The notes beneath the pieces were generated by a model. That model made no database searches. It saw only the letters and a list, made by a program, of their open reading frames with translations, and was not told the DNA's origin. This document shows, in pieces, positions 24,463-37,058 of a stretch of 64,000 nucleotides of DNA. The position numbers were made by a program, and so were the translations under genes. Each line of letters starts with the position of its first letter. Position 1 is the stretch's first letter. This DNA is from Emmonsiellopsis sp. PD_33 (taxonomy: Eukaryota; Ascomycota; Eurotiomycetes; Onygenales; Ajellomycetaceae): contig JANTQF010000179.1 of NCBI GenBank assembly GCA_032988165.1, positions 1 to 64,000 of the forward strand, given 5' to 3'.

Positions 24463-25672
24463 ACAAAGACAAAGACGACCACTTTTTCCCAATTTGCTTG
24501 GTTTAGCCACCTAGACACTCACAACAGCTTACGATTTTTTTCCTAGCCCCCTTCCTTGCTCAACAGTGTATGCACGCCTATTTCACTTCCTCTATTCCCC
24601 CGGCGTTACTCTTTTTCTTCTTTCTCGCACCAACACGACGAACGTCCCGACACATATGGAATTTTTTCACCCCCTTTTTTAGCGCCTTCTTCATGCGATC
24701 CATACAGGCAGGTGACTGGCTACTTGTGGCACGAGGTGTTCTTCATTTGTTTTTGTTATTCAGTTGGCAATCTGGGTTTCATTTCTTTTCATTTCTTTTC
24801 TTTTTTTCGATTTCCCCCCCCCCTTGGGATTAACCACGGTGTTATGTATGTACGTGCATGTGCATTGGACGGGAACTGATGGATGGATGGATGGATAGGA
24901 GGCGATTATGGCGTCTAGTTTCCCGCGTCCCTTTTTTTCTTTTAACGACTTCTTTGATATGATATGGCTGGACATGCATGGAGAATTTTCTTTTAGTGTT
25001 GTTCTCCTTTTCTAGTTTATTGATGATGTGATGTGATACAACGCAGTGAAATGGCTGAATAGAAAGGAAACCATGTTATTATGCATGTATATGGTGGCAC
25101 TGAACTGATAAACCCGAAGTTTATCGAGATCAATCAATCAATCAAGATAGAGGATTAAATACATAATCGTATTAGGATTCTAGTGAGTACGAATGGGAGG
25201 GTTGTTTCTATGGTCATTTACTCGTGGTAATATATATCTATTGACACCCGCGAAATGGACACCACTGATCCATGAATGAGATATGTACCCAGCCCTATGT
25301 AGAAAAATAGACGCCATTGCTATATGTCCTGTACTGTATGCATGAAAAAGGAGAAGATAAGAATGCAAATGATGACGATGAAGATGATGCGGTGAACCCC
25401 AAACCTACCACGGATATATTTGCGAGAAAGAGAAGAACGGAGGGGGACCAAAAAAAAGGGGAGAAACGCAGGGCAAAAGCAGGGCACGGGACAAAAACCG
25501 GACAGACCAATCCATCCGTGATAGCTATCCGAATCCGAATCCAAAGCCAAAGCCCCGCCCAAACACCCAGGCCTCTAGCATACATACGCATCCAATATCA
25601 ACAGGCCGCGCATCAATCGAATGCCCACCAGCACCAGCACCAGCCTTCCTTCCTTTCCTCCCCCCCACCAAA
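24463..25672. other. Convergent 3' region of CUL3 and SLD5
   Basis: No gene is supported. It holds pyrimidine-rich low complexity (24540-24830, with a C-run at 24815-24824), a short GATG/GGAT tandem near 24880-24898, and purine-rich sequence near 25430-25470. Confidence 0.5.
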
Positions 25673-26681
25673 TCAAAGCACCTCCACCTCCCCCCTCCCC
25701 CACGCCCCCTTCACCCCCTCCCACCTAACAACCCAAACCTCCCCCCTCCTCATCCTCCTCCCCGCAATCTCCTCCCGATACGAAGCCGCATCCCCATCCT
25801 CCTCAACGGGAATAACAACCCTCACCTCCTCAGCCAGACACCTGACAAACACCACCTCTTTGCCCTCGGGCGCCTGCACCATGCTGATCCCGCCGGCGTT
25901 ATCGTCCAGACGGCGGAGTTGGGGCGGGAAGGAGGAGAGGAAGGAGGCGTTGTAGTGGGCTGTTAGGAGGGATTGGTGCGTGTGGAGGAAGGTGGATTCT
26001 TGGGGGGAGAGGAGGGGGGTTGTTGTTGTTGGATGGGTTTGGTTTTGGTTATGGTAGGGGTTGTGGGGCGTGGGTGTGTTGAAGGTTGATTGGGAGAGTT
26101 GTTGCTGTTGTTGGGAGGAGGCGGCGGGTGATGATGAGGGGTCGTCTGATGATGATGATACTGGATGGGGAGGAAGAGGCGGGGAGAGGAGGAGGTAATA
26201 GGCGGAGTATTTTGTGAGTTTCGCCAGGCGCTGCCGGAGCAGGGAGCGGAGGAGGTATTGGGTTCGTGAGAGGTCGGATTGGAGGATTGAGAGGGTGAGG
26301 TTTAGCGTTGGGTTTGTAGATGGGTTTCCGCTACTGCTTGATGAGTATGAGGAGGCGGTTAGGTCTTCGATTTTTGATATCTATACATGGATATATCCAT
26401 CACACCCCGTCTCAGTCAGTTTATGAACGTGTGTATTCTTGGAGTAAATGGAGAACGCGTCGCAACCATTAAAAATTGTAACTAACCTGCCCCGCAACCC
26501 TCCCCGTCACTCTCTCCATCAACCCTGCCGGCCACGGCAGCAGCTCCGGCACGCCCCGTTCAGTCACCCAGAAACGCGTGAGCTGCTGGTGGTCGAGGGC
26601 GGTGGCTTCAGGCGACGCGAGGTCGAGTAGGTTCCTGTCGCGGTCGACGGAGGCGAGGATGTCGTCGATGTCCATGCTCAT
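25673..26681 (-). CDS. SLD5: GINS complex subunit Sld5
   Basis: Sld5 is one of four GINS subunits, which activate the Mcm2-7 helicase with Cdc45 at replication forks. Two exons, complement(join(25673..26380, 26487..26681)), encode 300 residues; the 106-bp intron has GTTAGT/TAG ends and is phase 0. The start MSMDIDDILASVDRD and the words LTRFWVTERGVPELLPWP are the conserved N-terminal helix region, and LRRLDDNAGGISMV with VVFVRCL marks the conserved C-terminal beta domain. Between them lies a long Ser/Gln/Asn/Thr-rich insert (about residues 126-180) that looks unstructured. An in-frame ATG two codons in (26675) is an equally good start. The coding strand is very C-rich at the 3' end, so a long open frame also appears on the opposite strand by chance. 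Confidence 0.92.
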
Positions 26682-28145
26682 TGTGCCGTTTTTTCTTTCT
26701 TTCTTGAGTATTATTGGGATTACCGGTGTGTATTGGGAGGCATTGGGTGTGTATGATAGCCGGTTGTGAGCAGTGTTGTGGTTTGCGCGGAAGTATATTA
26801 TGTGGTGGTTGGTGGGGTGAGGTTGAAAACTTCCGCATTGGGTTAAATGGGATTTTTGGAGGGCGGGCTCTTAAGTAGTCTGTAAATGCATCGATTGGAA
26901 TGCGACAGCTTTCACCACGCAGTTATCATAAGCTCAATTGATGGTTATTGTAGTTTCTACAAGGCACAGAATGCGATTTTTTTTTTTTAATTTGATTTTT
27001 TTCTCATTTCAAAATTTGTTTATACTGTTTGTTATCTTGGGATCGGTTTCAAGAGAAAAGGAGAAGGAAAAGGAAAAGGAACAGGGAGAGGAAAAGGGAG
27101 AGGGAAAAGAAGGTCGCCAGCAAAGTCCTCTGAGTCGGCCAACACGCAGAGCCCAACGCACAGCCTTCAAACAAGATATGGCTGAACATCCGTCGCTGCT
27201 CCAAAGCACCCAATTTAGTATAAGGGTGAAGAAAATCCACGGTCACTCCATCATGATAACATCCTCTATTACCACCAAATACTCGTCCACACGGGCCACA
27301 GCTGTCTCTGGAACAACCAGATAGAAGAAGCAAGGTGAGCATTAAAAGCCGGTAGAGTAGAAAGAGTCGCAGAAAATAATGAGCTGCGGAAGGAGAGAAG
27401 TGATTTTGGCTCGAATGCGACGACGCGGAAGCTTGTGGCGATCTAATAAAAATCCAGGATACGAAACATAGGAAAAGTGGTGAAGGAGATGGCGGAAATC
27501 GGTAATGCTTCTGCCGTAGAGAAGATTCCGGGATCGGGGGTTGGGTCAATTTATTCATATGCACAGTTTTGGAAACTGCGAATTGCGCGGAGATATCAAA
27601 GTTGTAACATAGGAAATAAGGTCTCGATGCGAATAAAACGGTAAAGTATGTCATGTCGTAAAGGTTGCTTTTTTGCAAGAAGAGAATAAAATGTGTCGAT
27701 GTCGGGGAAGTTAATCAAGCCGCTGTAATGATGGATGTCGAGGATCAGGTATTGGTAGTGGATAGCATAAATCGAGACGGGCCGAGTTGATAACTGGATG
27801 CTCAGGTATCCTACGGGGCAGATGATGTTGTCCACTGGGTATTATGGAAAGACCAGGTAAGAGACCAGTCTAAGCGGCTTCATGGGAACGGCACGGCCCA
27901 GCAGAATCACAAGGTAAGTCGCACCAGTATGTTAGCCATTTCGTTTGTCCGAATGCTTTGAAATGTCAAAAAAAAGGGTCGGCTTAAGGGGTCGCGGTAG
28001 AAGAAGAATAAATTTGCTGGTCCAAGATTTAAAAGCGCAAGGCTTGGTTGCGATAGACCGGAGGGCAAGAACGGGAAGCGAAAATAAGCAAACGTAACTC
28101 CGTCAAGCGTGTGGCGCCGTAATTCAGGATCATTTAAAAAGGGGA
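26682..28145. other. SLD5 promoter and CDC25 3' flank
   Basis: No supported gene. The right part is the 3' side of CDC25, the left part the SLD5 promoter. A purine-only tract at about 27052-27116 (GA-rich with few pyrimidines) stands out. Confidence 0.5.
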
Positions 28146-30053
28146 TTAGTAGGAGAACATACGCCGTCCAGGAAGGCGTCCAGGTTCAGGAACTTCGAGA
28201 CACAGGTTGCGGTCACCAGCAGGATTCCGGCAGCGCCCAGTGGGGCTATCTTCCATTTGAGGTGAGTGTTGTCCAAAGGCAAAGGTCTGGGCCCTAGCAA
28301 GCTTAGACCGCTGCTTAACCTTGCCAAGACCACGTTCGCAGGCGAAAGCATGCTCCTTTGCAGCCATCTCAACATAGTTCTGAGGGTTGCAGAGCGAACG
28401 GTGCTTGGCAAAGAAGGAACTGTAACCGCCATCTAGGATGTACATTTCGGGGTATGTTAATTTGGGGTATTCGTCAATGTTGACAGCACGGTCTTTGTGT
28501 CGAATGAATTTGGCCCTAATATAACGTCAGAATTGCACAAGCTAAATAGGAGAAGTAGAGAACCCACATAATAGGGGCGCGGTGAGCGGAATACTCGCAG
28601 TGGAACACCAGCATGGTGTTTGCTTTTGTGTCCTCTGAAAAAAGCTTTCCTGCGAGTTGTTCCTTGTCGTTGTAATTGACAGCTCCGTTTATATGGCCTC
28701 CTTCATACTCGTACTCGAAGCGGCAATCGATTATGATTATATTATCATATTGGTCATTATACTTTCCATCAATGATGTCAACCAGAACAGAGCTCTCAAT
28801 ACGGGGCAAACTGTCGGGTTGATCTTCGGGGATAAAGTGAGGTAGATGTAACGTCGGTCCCTCTTCCATATCACTTAAGGATTGGATATTCACACTGGAG
28901 TCGTCGTCTTGTTTCATCACATCGTCGGGATGCTCAAACATACTGAGCGATCTTCTACTCTGCTTCCTAGGGCGCGCAAAGATATTTGAGTTCTTACGAG
29001 AGGGGCCGTGTCCTGGGGAACCGTTTCCGCGGGACTGGCCAACCATACCGGAAAAGGGAGCTCTTGGTCGAGGAGGGCCCATTTGGTCTGAGGAACTGAT
29101 TTTGGAAGCGGGTCTTTCAGGGGATTCGACAAACATCTCGGACAACGACATGGATGTCGACGTAGAGAGCTTACTTCCCCCATTGGAAAACTTGAAGTTT
29201 GGAACCTGACCGGTTGACGGGCTTTTGGTAATCCCACCATTGTGGACCTTGGCCCGCATCAACGAAGGTCTTAGGAAGGCAGCACGTTTTCTCCTAGATA
29301 CAGTACGTTAGACTAAGTGTACACACAGTTAGTGGCGGGGAATACTAAAGCTCAAGTACTCACTCTAGCTGACCATTAGGCCGAGGGGCCTCCATTGGCG
29401 AATCCTGCAAGGGGCTTGGGATGTAGATATTTGGTTTGGCCATAGACATATCAGCTGTAGGAGACTCCAAATCCATGTCTGCATTGTGGGAATAAGGAAT
29501 CTTGTGCGGCAACGGGGACATATCCATCATATCGACAGAGAGGGCCGGTGAGGACGAGGGCAGGGGTGGCGTTGTCATGGTATCTGCGTAGCGTTAGCTC
29601 CACTGTCAAGCTCCTTTGGCGGAGGACAAAGAGATAGCTTACCACGGCCATTTTCCGGACCAAACAAATTAGCTGAAAACAGCGACCTGCGTGGGGTTAC
29701 CAATTGGGGACTGTGGCCAAAATTAGCCAACGCTGGTCATAGGAGGGGACAAGAAAGAACAAGAATTGAAACTTTATATCAGAGCCAGGCAGGACATACC
29801 TTTGGTCAATGTGGAAGTTCTGCGAGAGATCTGCAGCCAGGCTGGCCGTGGGAGACGAACCTCCAACGGGTTTCACATTGAAGTAGTCTGGATTGCCCTT
29901 TTTCATGGACAGGTCCTTGAAATTAAAACTGTTTGGGCCAAAAGTCCTCACTGCAGGAAAGGACGGGAACGAGGTAGCTGTCTCTGCCCGAAAGCAATGT
30001 CCAAAGAGCATGGAGGGAGGCTGCATAGCAGCAAGCGGAGACGAATGTTCCAT
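28146..30053 (-). CDS. M-phase inducer phosphatase Cdc25 (NimT type)
   Basis: Cdc25 removes inhibitory phosphates from Cdk1 to trigger mitosis; the Aspergillus name is nimT. Five exons, complement(join(28146..28515, 28568..29293, 29364..29583, 29643..29710, 29800..30053)), encode 545 residues. All introns are GT-AG and short (52-89 bp). Exon 2 is only 68 bp and supplies SPQLVTPRRSLFSANLFG, a conserved phosphorylation-type motif of fungal Cdc25. The C-terminal rhodanese-type catalytic domain (about residues 340-480) has IIIIDCRFEYEYEGGHI and the active-site loop HCEYSAHR, the HCX5R signature with Cys near residue 413. It continues with YPEMYILDGGY. The N-terminal 330 residues are Ser/Pro-rich and presumably regulatory. 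The last few dozen residues are not conserved in sense, and a further 3' intron cannot be excluded. Start at 30053 is the first ATG that opens the conserved region; an in-frame ATG at 30128 lies 25 codons further up. Confidence 0.93.
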
Positions 30054-33000
30054 AGCTCTCGCCCGGTTCCGATATATAAGGCTTTTCTTGTCCCTCCACT
30101 CAGTATTCAGTATTCCCAGCGTACACACACCCTAGCCAATGCCAGCTCAAAACGTAGGGTGTCGAGGAGGGACGAAGGGCGGGATGGTATGGAATCGACT
30201 GGCAACCGGACAGGTCCGAATCGTCATGCAAACGGTATGCAGGCACAGCAATGCACTCTGCACAGTAGCTAGGTAGGTCCTCAGGAGCTTGTCTCCAGGC
30301 AAGTTTTCGTCTGAAAAAAACAGATCCACCTCGCAGTAAGACTTCGAGATCCGGGCCACAGGAGAAGCCAGGCGTAGGATACCGAAGTCCCGGTCAGAAC
30401 GACATGGTCAAGACACGGGGGAGCAATTGGCTGGGCAGGTAGACGGGGGGGTGTGAGGAGGAGCACACACAGGAGGAGAGACGACGGGGGGGGGGGGGAG
30501 GCCGTCGAGGGGGGCAACGGGAGAGGAGCAAGAAGAGGGGAGCTGGAGAGGCGACAGCAGCGAGGACGGGGAGAGGAGAGAAGCAGAGAGACGGAGAGGA
30601 GGAGGAGGAGGAGAGGAGGGAGAGAAAGAAAGACGGTTGGGATGGCGGCTGAGCGTGTTGCAATGGGCAACGGCAGAGTGGGGAGCAAAAGTCCTCGCAG
30701 GTTCCTCCGCACCCAAACTGCGCGGCGAGGTACATCGCGGTACCTCCAGCAACGAGGTACTGCGACCTGCCCCGGCAGCCATTGGCGGCGGACAGCCAGG
30801 TACCAGTACATACTACTTATCCCCGTCTCGCCCGCTCATTAACTACTGACTACTGCATGTTCTTGACTGGAAGCTCTCTAGCAGCTGCATCCCGGCCCTC
30901 TGACTGGCGGCTGGCTGGCCTGGGGCCTCGTTGCTGAAGCAATGGCCGTGGCGTGCAGCTTCGGAACAGGAATTTTTAATTAAGTTAATGTATTGACAAC
31001 GCACACAATTCCTGATAGCTGCTGGAAATGAGCGTGTGGCAGAGGCAAGCTCAAGCATCTCCCTGTTTGCATCCCCGTCCCTGCCGCCGCTCTTCAAACA
31101 CGGGGAAGAGAAGCTCGGTTTCAGCATCAAACACTGGCGACGGCGCAGGAACCCGGCCTGGGACCAGACGAGATTCATGGTATTTAACTAGGCGATGGCT
31201 GCGGAGGATGATGCATTTCTCCGTCCACAATCCCCTCTGCCTCCTCCATATTTACATAGAACAATAAAGAAACCCCCCATTATCAAGCCAGCATCCCCAT
31301 CCAGGTTCCAACCCCAAGGCTCGTCATAGACTATGCGCATCGCTTGTTTTCGTCCAACAGCACCAATCATGTTGAGGAAACCGGAGATCTCCTCGATCAA
31401 ATTCAGGTTCTTTATTTAGCCCAAAGCCAGACAACGTGCCATTTTCCCACCCTTTCTTCCTTTCGCGACGGAGTTCGTCACTTACCATTCGAATATTTTG
31501 AATAGCCGCTGTGATAAAGAACAGGACCCATCCCCCCAATTATCCGTTGTCCTTGATTTGCCATGCCTCCTCTCCGTGCTCAGCGCTTGCGGCTCGGTAG
31601 TCGTCTGTCGTGGGGATTAGTCCCAAAGCAGAAGACAAAGACAAGGATGTTGCCATGGAAAACAGCCTCATGAACCACATATTGGCGTTCCTGGGCTTTT
31701 GATGGCACAGGATAATATTGGAGTCCAAACTTCAGCCAGCCTGTGCTATCCTTGATCCACCCCCAGGTCACGCAAGCTTGCCAAAAATAATCCTCCGTGC
31801 CAGCAACTTGCAAGCAAGGAGTCCATCCGTCCTGTGATACCCCTCCTCGCTAAAAACAACCTTAGAACTCCACCGGGGGTGGGTGCCATTTCTCACAGAT
31901 ATGAGGTTCACCAGCATTCGAAAGCAGCAGCCAATGGGGAGGCCAACGAGAATGTTTGCTCCGCTGGGCCAGAGCCGGGAATCACAACGGCCGATCCTTC
32001 AACGCCGCGACGCTCGTATTGCCCTGGCTAGCCCTGCTAACTCTGCTTGGGTTCTGGCATCGGCGAACTTGTTGACTATCATCTGATTGAAACCCCCTGT
32101 CACCGTTCTAGTGGGCTGCCAATGCAACAGCGGGGTCATGGATATCTTGATGTCATGGAGGTCGCCACGGGTGGGCCGATAGCTCCAGATATATCACGGC
32201 AAGGTCTGGTTTCGGCTCTACAGATAGGAACAGGTCGAAAAGCACCAGAACACCGCTCAACCTCCCTCCACGGCATCGAGCAGCTCGAGACACACACGCG
32301 AGTGCGGGCAGATGATCCTTGGGCAGCAATCAATCGTCACGCAACGCAACGCAACACAACCCCAGAAAGCTCGGGGAAGCCGAGGGGGGCAGATCGTCGA
32401 CTCATTGGTGGGGTTAAATAGCCCCAAAACCGCTCGATCGCTGATGCTGGTCAATCTTCGCGCCTTTTGCCGTCACCGAACCAACCACGTCGCACCAGCG
32501 CAACGCCCGCGACGAATCACATCCCCAAAATAGCCCTTCTGCGATGTGACAGAGGCCTGCCCGTCATGCAGTCCAGCATCCGCACCACGATTGCGTGCTG
32601 TTTCCCGCGCAGAGGCGAGACAAGCCCCTCATTCCTTCGAGCTGGGCGTTGTTGCGCCCGCGTCCTGCCAAGACGTAAACAATGCGAGCCAGCCGCGAAG
32701 TCCCGTGACCGGCCGTGCCCTAACCAGTTTACTGCCGCGAAATCTCACGATGTCACCATCGAGATCCAAAAAAAGGGCTAACATGTTGCACAGCATGACG
32801 ACGGGCCAACGGGCCAATGGGGCCGCTGAGCTGTTGTGTGGTGGGACCGAAGAAAACCTCTACAGGCTCTCAGCCCTGTGCGGTCACTGTGGCTTGCGCG
32901 CCTCTTGATCGGATTCGCCGACCCAGATTTGATCACCCGTTGCTGTGGACTTTCTTTCTCGTGTATGGAGCGCTAACTCGGCTCTGATTTTCTAGAACCC

Positions 33001-33612
33001 AATAGTTGGGTTGCCGGGAAATTGGAATCTTCCGAATAAAGAACCTCATCAGATGCAAATGTGTTGGCATCGCAAGAACAGCAAATCAACGGTGCCAATT
33101 GGCGATGTCAAAAAAGCTTCAGCGCTTAAACTGTCTATCATGCTCCTAGTTGGCGCTCAACATCAAGAACAATTACGATTATAATATTGACAAAAACAAT
33201 CTGATTGCCGGGCTCCAGCTTCTCCCTCAATTTTTCATATTTCTCTCCAGCCCGGTCGCACAGATGCACCCACAAGGGCCACAGTCAAGTCCGATGCATG
33301 CAAGATCCCCACTCCGAGCTCTCTCCCCACAACCAACATCCATAACTTCGGCGGCCAGCAGCATCCAACCCACTAGTTCTCGGTTTCCCAGCAACTGTCA
33401 ATAACAATGGCAACAGTTCTCACAGCAAACAACGCCTTCTGGGCGGCTTTGAAATTCTCCTTTGTACTGCATGATGCCGAGCGAACGGGAAACGGCAGCC
33501 GCCAACTGGCAACAATGGCGGTAAGCACCAAGAAAATGTGTCGCCATGTAATTGGGACATCTCGATCCAAAGTTTTCGTTGTGGTCTCATTGGCTGCTAT
33601 GACTATTGTCGA
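30054..33612. other. 3.6-kb gap holding the CDC25 promoter
   Basis: No gene is supported. Long leaders and promoters are usual for fungal cell-cycle regulators, so the right-hand 1-2 kb before CDC25's ATG may be regulatory. Frames of 100-180 codons near 30281-30842 arise from purine/pyrimidine-biased low complexity and show no domain. The rest (31-33.6 kb) has only short frames. Confidence 0.5.
30421..30640 (+). repeat. G/A-rich strand-biased tract
   Basis: About 220 bp in which the plus strand is dominated by G and A, with a run of 13 G at 30486-30498 and GAGGAGGAGG stretches near 30598-30618. It lies 370-630 bp upstream of the CDC25 start. Confidence 0.75.
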
Positions 33613-34803
33613 TCAGAGGGCAAAAACGCCCACAAACTGCCCGCTTGTTCTCCGATCCGCGAAAACAACATCCTCGTTGTCCAGCCAATCGATCCCACTG
33701 TCCAGGATCTCTGACTGGCCAGTTCGGCAATCAAGGCCCATGAGCGAATATGGATAGGTATGATACAAAAGCGTCGCCTTGAGATTCGGCATCTTCGTCG
33801 CAGCAGCGTTTGCTCCCTCAATCATCTTATTTATCAACACTCCCCTTCCACAGGGCGGTGCAGCCGAACACAATTCCGCCATCATTGCCTTGGTCATGCC
33901 CTTTAGCGGATCGAACAGGCTCAAATGAACCACCACCTCCTTCCTCGCCGTCGTATATTCCCCGTCCACTCCGCCAAAAATGTCAGGACAAATCTTATGC
34001 ATCCGTACCCTCAAACTGCGCAATGACGGAACATATTTCCCAATCAGCGGGCAAATATGCTCTCGAGCGCCATTCCCAACCTGCTGACAAGCCAGGTGCT
34101 TCCCGACAAACGCCGACCCACACGTGTCGATCTCCAACACCCTCAGCCGCCGCGTGGGAATGCTCCTGCACATGAGCGCGATAGCATCTTCCTGTAAGTA
34201 GTGTCGCGTGTTTTGGAAAAGCAGCGCCTGCCAGCTGTTAGGCTGTGGCGGTATCGGGCCGGGCCCGACTGCTTGGAACCGGAAGCGCTCCAATGCCTGC
34301 AGCGTGTCTAGCCAGTTCGCGAGACGCGTGATGTCGGACCCCGTCTCTTCAAGCCAGCGATTAAAGCGCATCTCCCAGTCGGGAATTGCCTCTTGGGTGG
34401 TTGGGTCAAAGAGAACTGGCCAGTCTGAGTGGCGTTGGAGGTGGACGGAGAGGCATCGAATTATCCCCATGTGAGTGGATGTTGATCTGACTGTTTTCGC
34501 GGCGGCGGTGCGGGGGTTATATTTTTGTTTGCCCGCTGTTTCTGCCTCCGTCGATGGCATTCGCAGTGGTGGGAAAGACTTCAATCCGGCCGCGGACAAG
34601 GTCATGTCTTCCATGAGCACACCTACCGCAATGCAGTACCAGTACTTGCACACGAGGAGTTTCTCCATCCTGTTGGCTTTGAGCTCGGAGGCACCGACAT
34701 GTTTGGCGATGCTGAGGAGGATTTCGGTGGGGAGGGAGGTTAGAGGTGAGTCTGTATCCGTGCTGTTGTCCTTCGTGGCGATGGTTGGCATCTTGGATAT
34801 CAT
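33613..34803 (-). CDS. F-box domain protein
   Basis: F-box proteins bind Skp1 and bring substrates to SCF (Cul1) ubiquitin ligases. A single exon of 396 residues. The F-box lies near residues 20-60, with SLPTEILLSIAKHV and LLVCKYWYCIAV, the usual Leu-Pro start and CKxW core. The remainder is a fungal-type C-terminal region without an obvious WD40 domain; words such as RRLRVLEIDTCG and VPSLRSLRVRMH resemble irregular leucine-rich repeats, so the protein may be of the F-box/LRR sort. ATGs at 34803 and 34791 are both possible. Substrate and pathway cannot be read from sequence. Proteins of this type are numerous and fast-evolving in Eurotiomycetes. Confidence 0.85.
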   Translation of the reverse strand: MISKMPTIATKDNSTDTDSPLTSLPTEILLSIAKHVGASELKANRMEKLLVCKYWYCIAVGVLMEDMTLSAAGLKSFPPLRMPSTEAETAGKQKYNPRTAAAKTVRSTSTHMGIIRCLSVHLQRHSDWPVLFDPTTQEAIPDWEMRFNRWLEETGSDITRLANWLDTLQALERFRFQAVGPGPIPPQPNSWQALLFQNTRHYLQEDAIALMCRSIPTRRLRVLEIDTCGSAFVGKHLACQQVGNGAREHICPLIGKYVPSLRSLRVRMHKICPDIFGGVDGEYTTARKEVVVHLSLFDPLKGMTKAMMAELCSAAPPCGRGVLINKMIEGANAAATKMPNLKATLLYHTYPYSLMGLDCRTGQSEILDSGIDWLDNEDVVFADRRTSGQFVGVFAL

Positions 34804-37058
34804 CTTCGCGGTGATATTGTTCTAATGTGTACGTCCTTTCTCTGGGCTTTTGAACCTATGTTCGATTGGAACTCGGAGAGCAGGTTTGCCGTACACACGC
34901 CGGGGGTTGCTGCGTAGAGATCCCTATATATCTATCTACTACCCCCTCCTGCAGATATATCATATCTCGTCAACCCAACCAACCAATTGACTCGAGCCTC
35001 CGGTCAACCGCTGACGTATGCGCCGTTTTTCGGGCGTGCAGTTTTTCTTGTTTTGTTTTCTCGATCACGATTTTCACCTGCAACGTCGGGTCCCAATTAA
35101 ATCTGAAAAACAAATCAGACCAAACTCAAAGACCAAAAAAATGAGGAGGAGGAAGAAAATGTGATGTGACTGGGGCGGGGCAGTGAGAGGTGAAAATAAT
35201 AACTCAACTCACTCAGGTCCTTTGTTTCCTTTTTACCAGTCAGCTTACAATAGTCAACTGGTTAGTTGTAGGAGATGACTAAAACTTGTTTTCTTCTCAT
35301 CCATGACTGACTACTCGTACGTATGCAGTCCATGTGCCAGGTATTAGATGTTATCAGAGAAATGAGAGTTGTTAAATAAAAAAAATAAAGAAACTGCATC
35401 TGAACCTGACACCCACCCCTCTCCCTCCCTCCCTCATTATCAGAATGAATTAATAATGAGGTGAAATACTATATCATCACACCACTCCTATGTAAGACAA
35501 AAAAAAATCCTTTCAGTCACTCAGGAATCAATCAATTCCTAATCAGCAAATTTCCCCCCCCCAAGCCAGATCTAGATAGAAACAACCCAGCCAGTTCAAC
35601 GCCCAGCACATATATACCCGACACCCGCGTATATGTACATACCTACACTGATACGCTACGCTACAATGCTACACTCCGGAGCGGAGCGGAATTCAACAGC
35701 CAAACATACTACATACACACAGCCAGAACAAGAATAAAAAATTAAAAACACACACACACACAAAGGAATAAATAACCTCACTCGTATCCATCCGAGTCCT
35801 AACTCCTACCTCCAATCGGGCATGTAGATATCATTCATCCATTCATGTAATAGAAACGAAAACAGAAACCTCCTCCTTTTCCGACTGGTTCTGGATAAAT
35901 TCTTGCTATTACCAATCCCATCCCCTCACCGCCCTTCATTATGGGATGGGGATCTCGGAGGTATGTATGGTTATAAACACCATCTTACGCCCTATGCTTT
36001 GCCCTATCTTGCGCGTACCCGGTGGCTTCGGGATTGTTTATACTGGGATAGTTGAGGGGTAAGGAATAAAAATAGGAATTATATACTTACTGAAGTAGTT
36101 ACGGTTAGTTATCACAGCCCAGCCTGGTACATACATAGTTCAGCCCGGGTCGGGTCGGATTTCTTTGCTACGATCCTTCCTACATGTGGTTACCACGTGT
36201 GCTTTTATGACATGTCCACTGACTAATGAAGATTATGCTGGCTCCAGGAATCCAGGATCCAGGATTATGATATATCTATCCTACAATAGGCGCTTTTTTG
36301 CTAGGGGGAGGGAGGGTTCGGGTAAGAACCTAATAGGTTCCTGGGATCGAGAAATTTTAACCAGTTTGAGGGCAATGCGATGTAGGTGATTCATGGGCAT
36401 CTCTCTAATTATTCTCTGTTTGGGATTTGTTTGATCTCCTGTTCGGAGGGGGGCGTTGAATGAGATTTGCGATTGCAATGTTGTTGCGTGTGGAGATTGA
36501 GATGAAATACTAGTAGTTAACTAGTTACCCATGACGTCGTATGCCGGCCAAATTTGTTGCTATCTATTCAACCCTCTCCCCCTCTCTCTCGGCATTACGG
36601 CTGCTTGCAGCAAACAGGAGCGAAAATTATAAATATGCTATCTAATCTACATAATCAAAATTATCTGGTCGCGCCGCTTATGAAATAATGAAGGCGGCGT
36701 ACGTTGCGTGTAGGATATACGGCAATTACCCCGAAAGTCCCATGGGGCCCAACTCCGATTCCCGGCTCCCCGCATTTTCCATGGATGTGCGCAATTGACG
36801 GGGCAAGGAACGCAAGCAACATACTCGGAATTCCGATACCTAACTTAGCACTGACCACGTTGGATCTCCCTCCTCCATCTTGTGCCTGCATTACCACCAA
36901 CTAATTTGCAAGGGAAGCAATCAGAAGTCTGCTTGACATATCGGAACTCATTTGCTCCGCACTGTACCCTGTGGCCGCCTGCCCCGCCTCGCGATCATCA
37001 TCATCAATAATCAGTAATTGAAAACAAACCCAGAGGGGAAAAAAAAGGAAAAAGAAAA
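34804..37058. other. 2.3-kb gap between divergent genes
   Basis: Holds the promoters of the F-box gene (left) and the dehydrogenase gene (right). It is AT-rich with a CA repeat at about 35747-35762 and many short low-complexity tracts. No gene is supported. Confidence 0.5.

Noticed and set aside
25317..25955. 212-codon plus-strand frame
   Set aside because: It lies partly antisense to SLD5, is built of Pro/Ser/His/Gln low complexity, and has no domain. The minus-strand frame joins to a clear Sld5.
29766..30272. 168-codon plus-strand frame
   Set aside because: Antisense to CDC25 exon 1 and its leader; the Cdc25 reading is supported by conserved motifs.
30281..30842. Several frames of 110-176 codons on both strands
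   Set aside because: Caused by the G/A-rich tract; composition is almost only Leu/Ser/Pro on one strand and Arg/Gly/Glu on the other, with no motif.
32467..32908. Overlapping plus-strand frames of 104-120 codons
   Set aside because: Arg/Pro/Ser-rich composition, two frames overlapping, no domain, no splice continuation.
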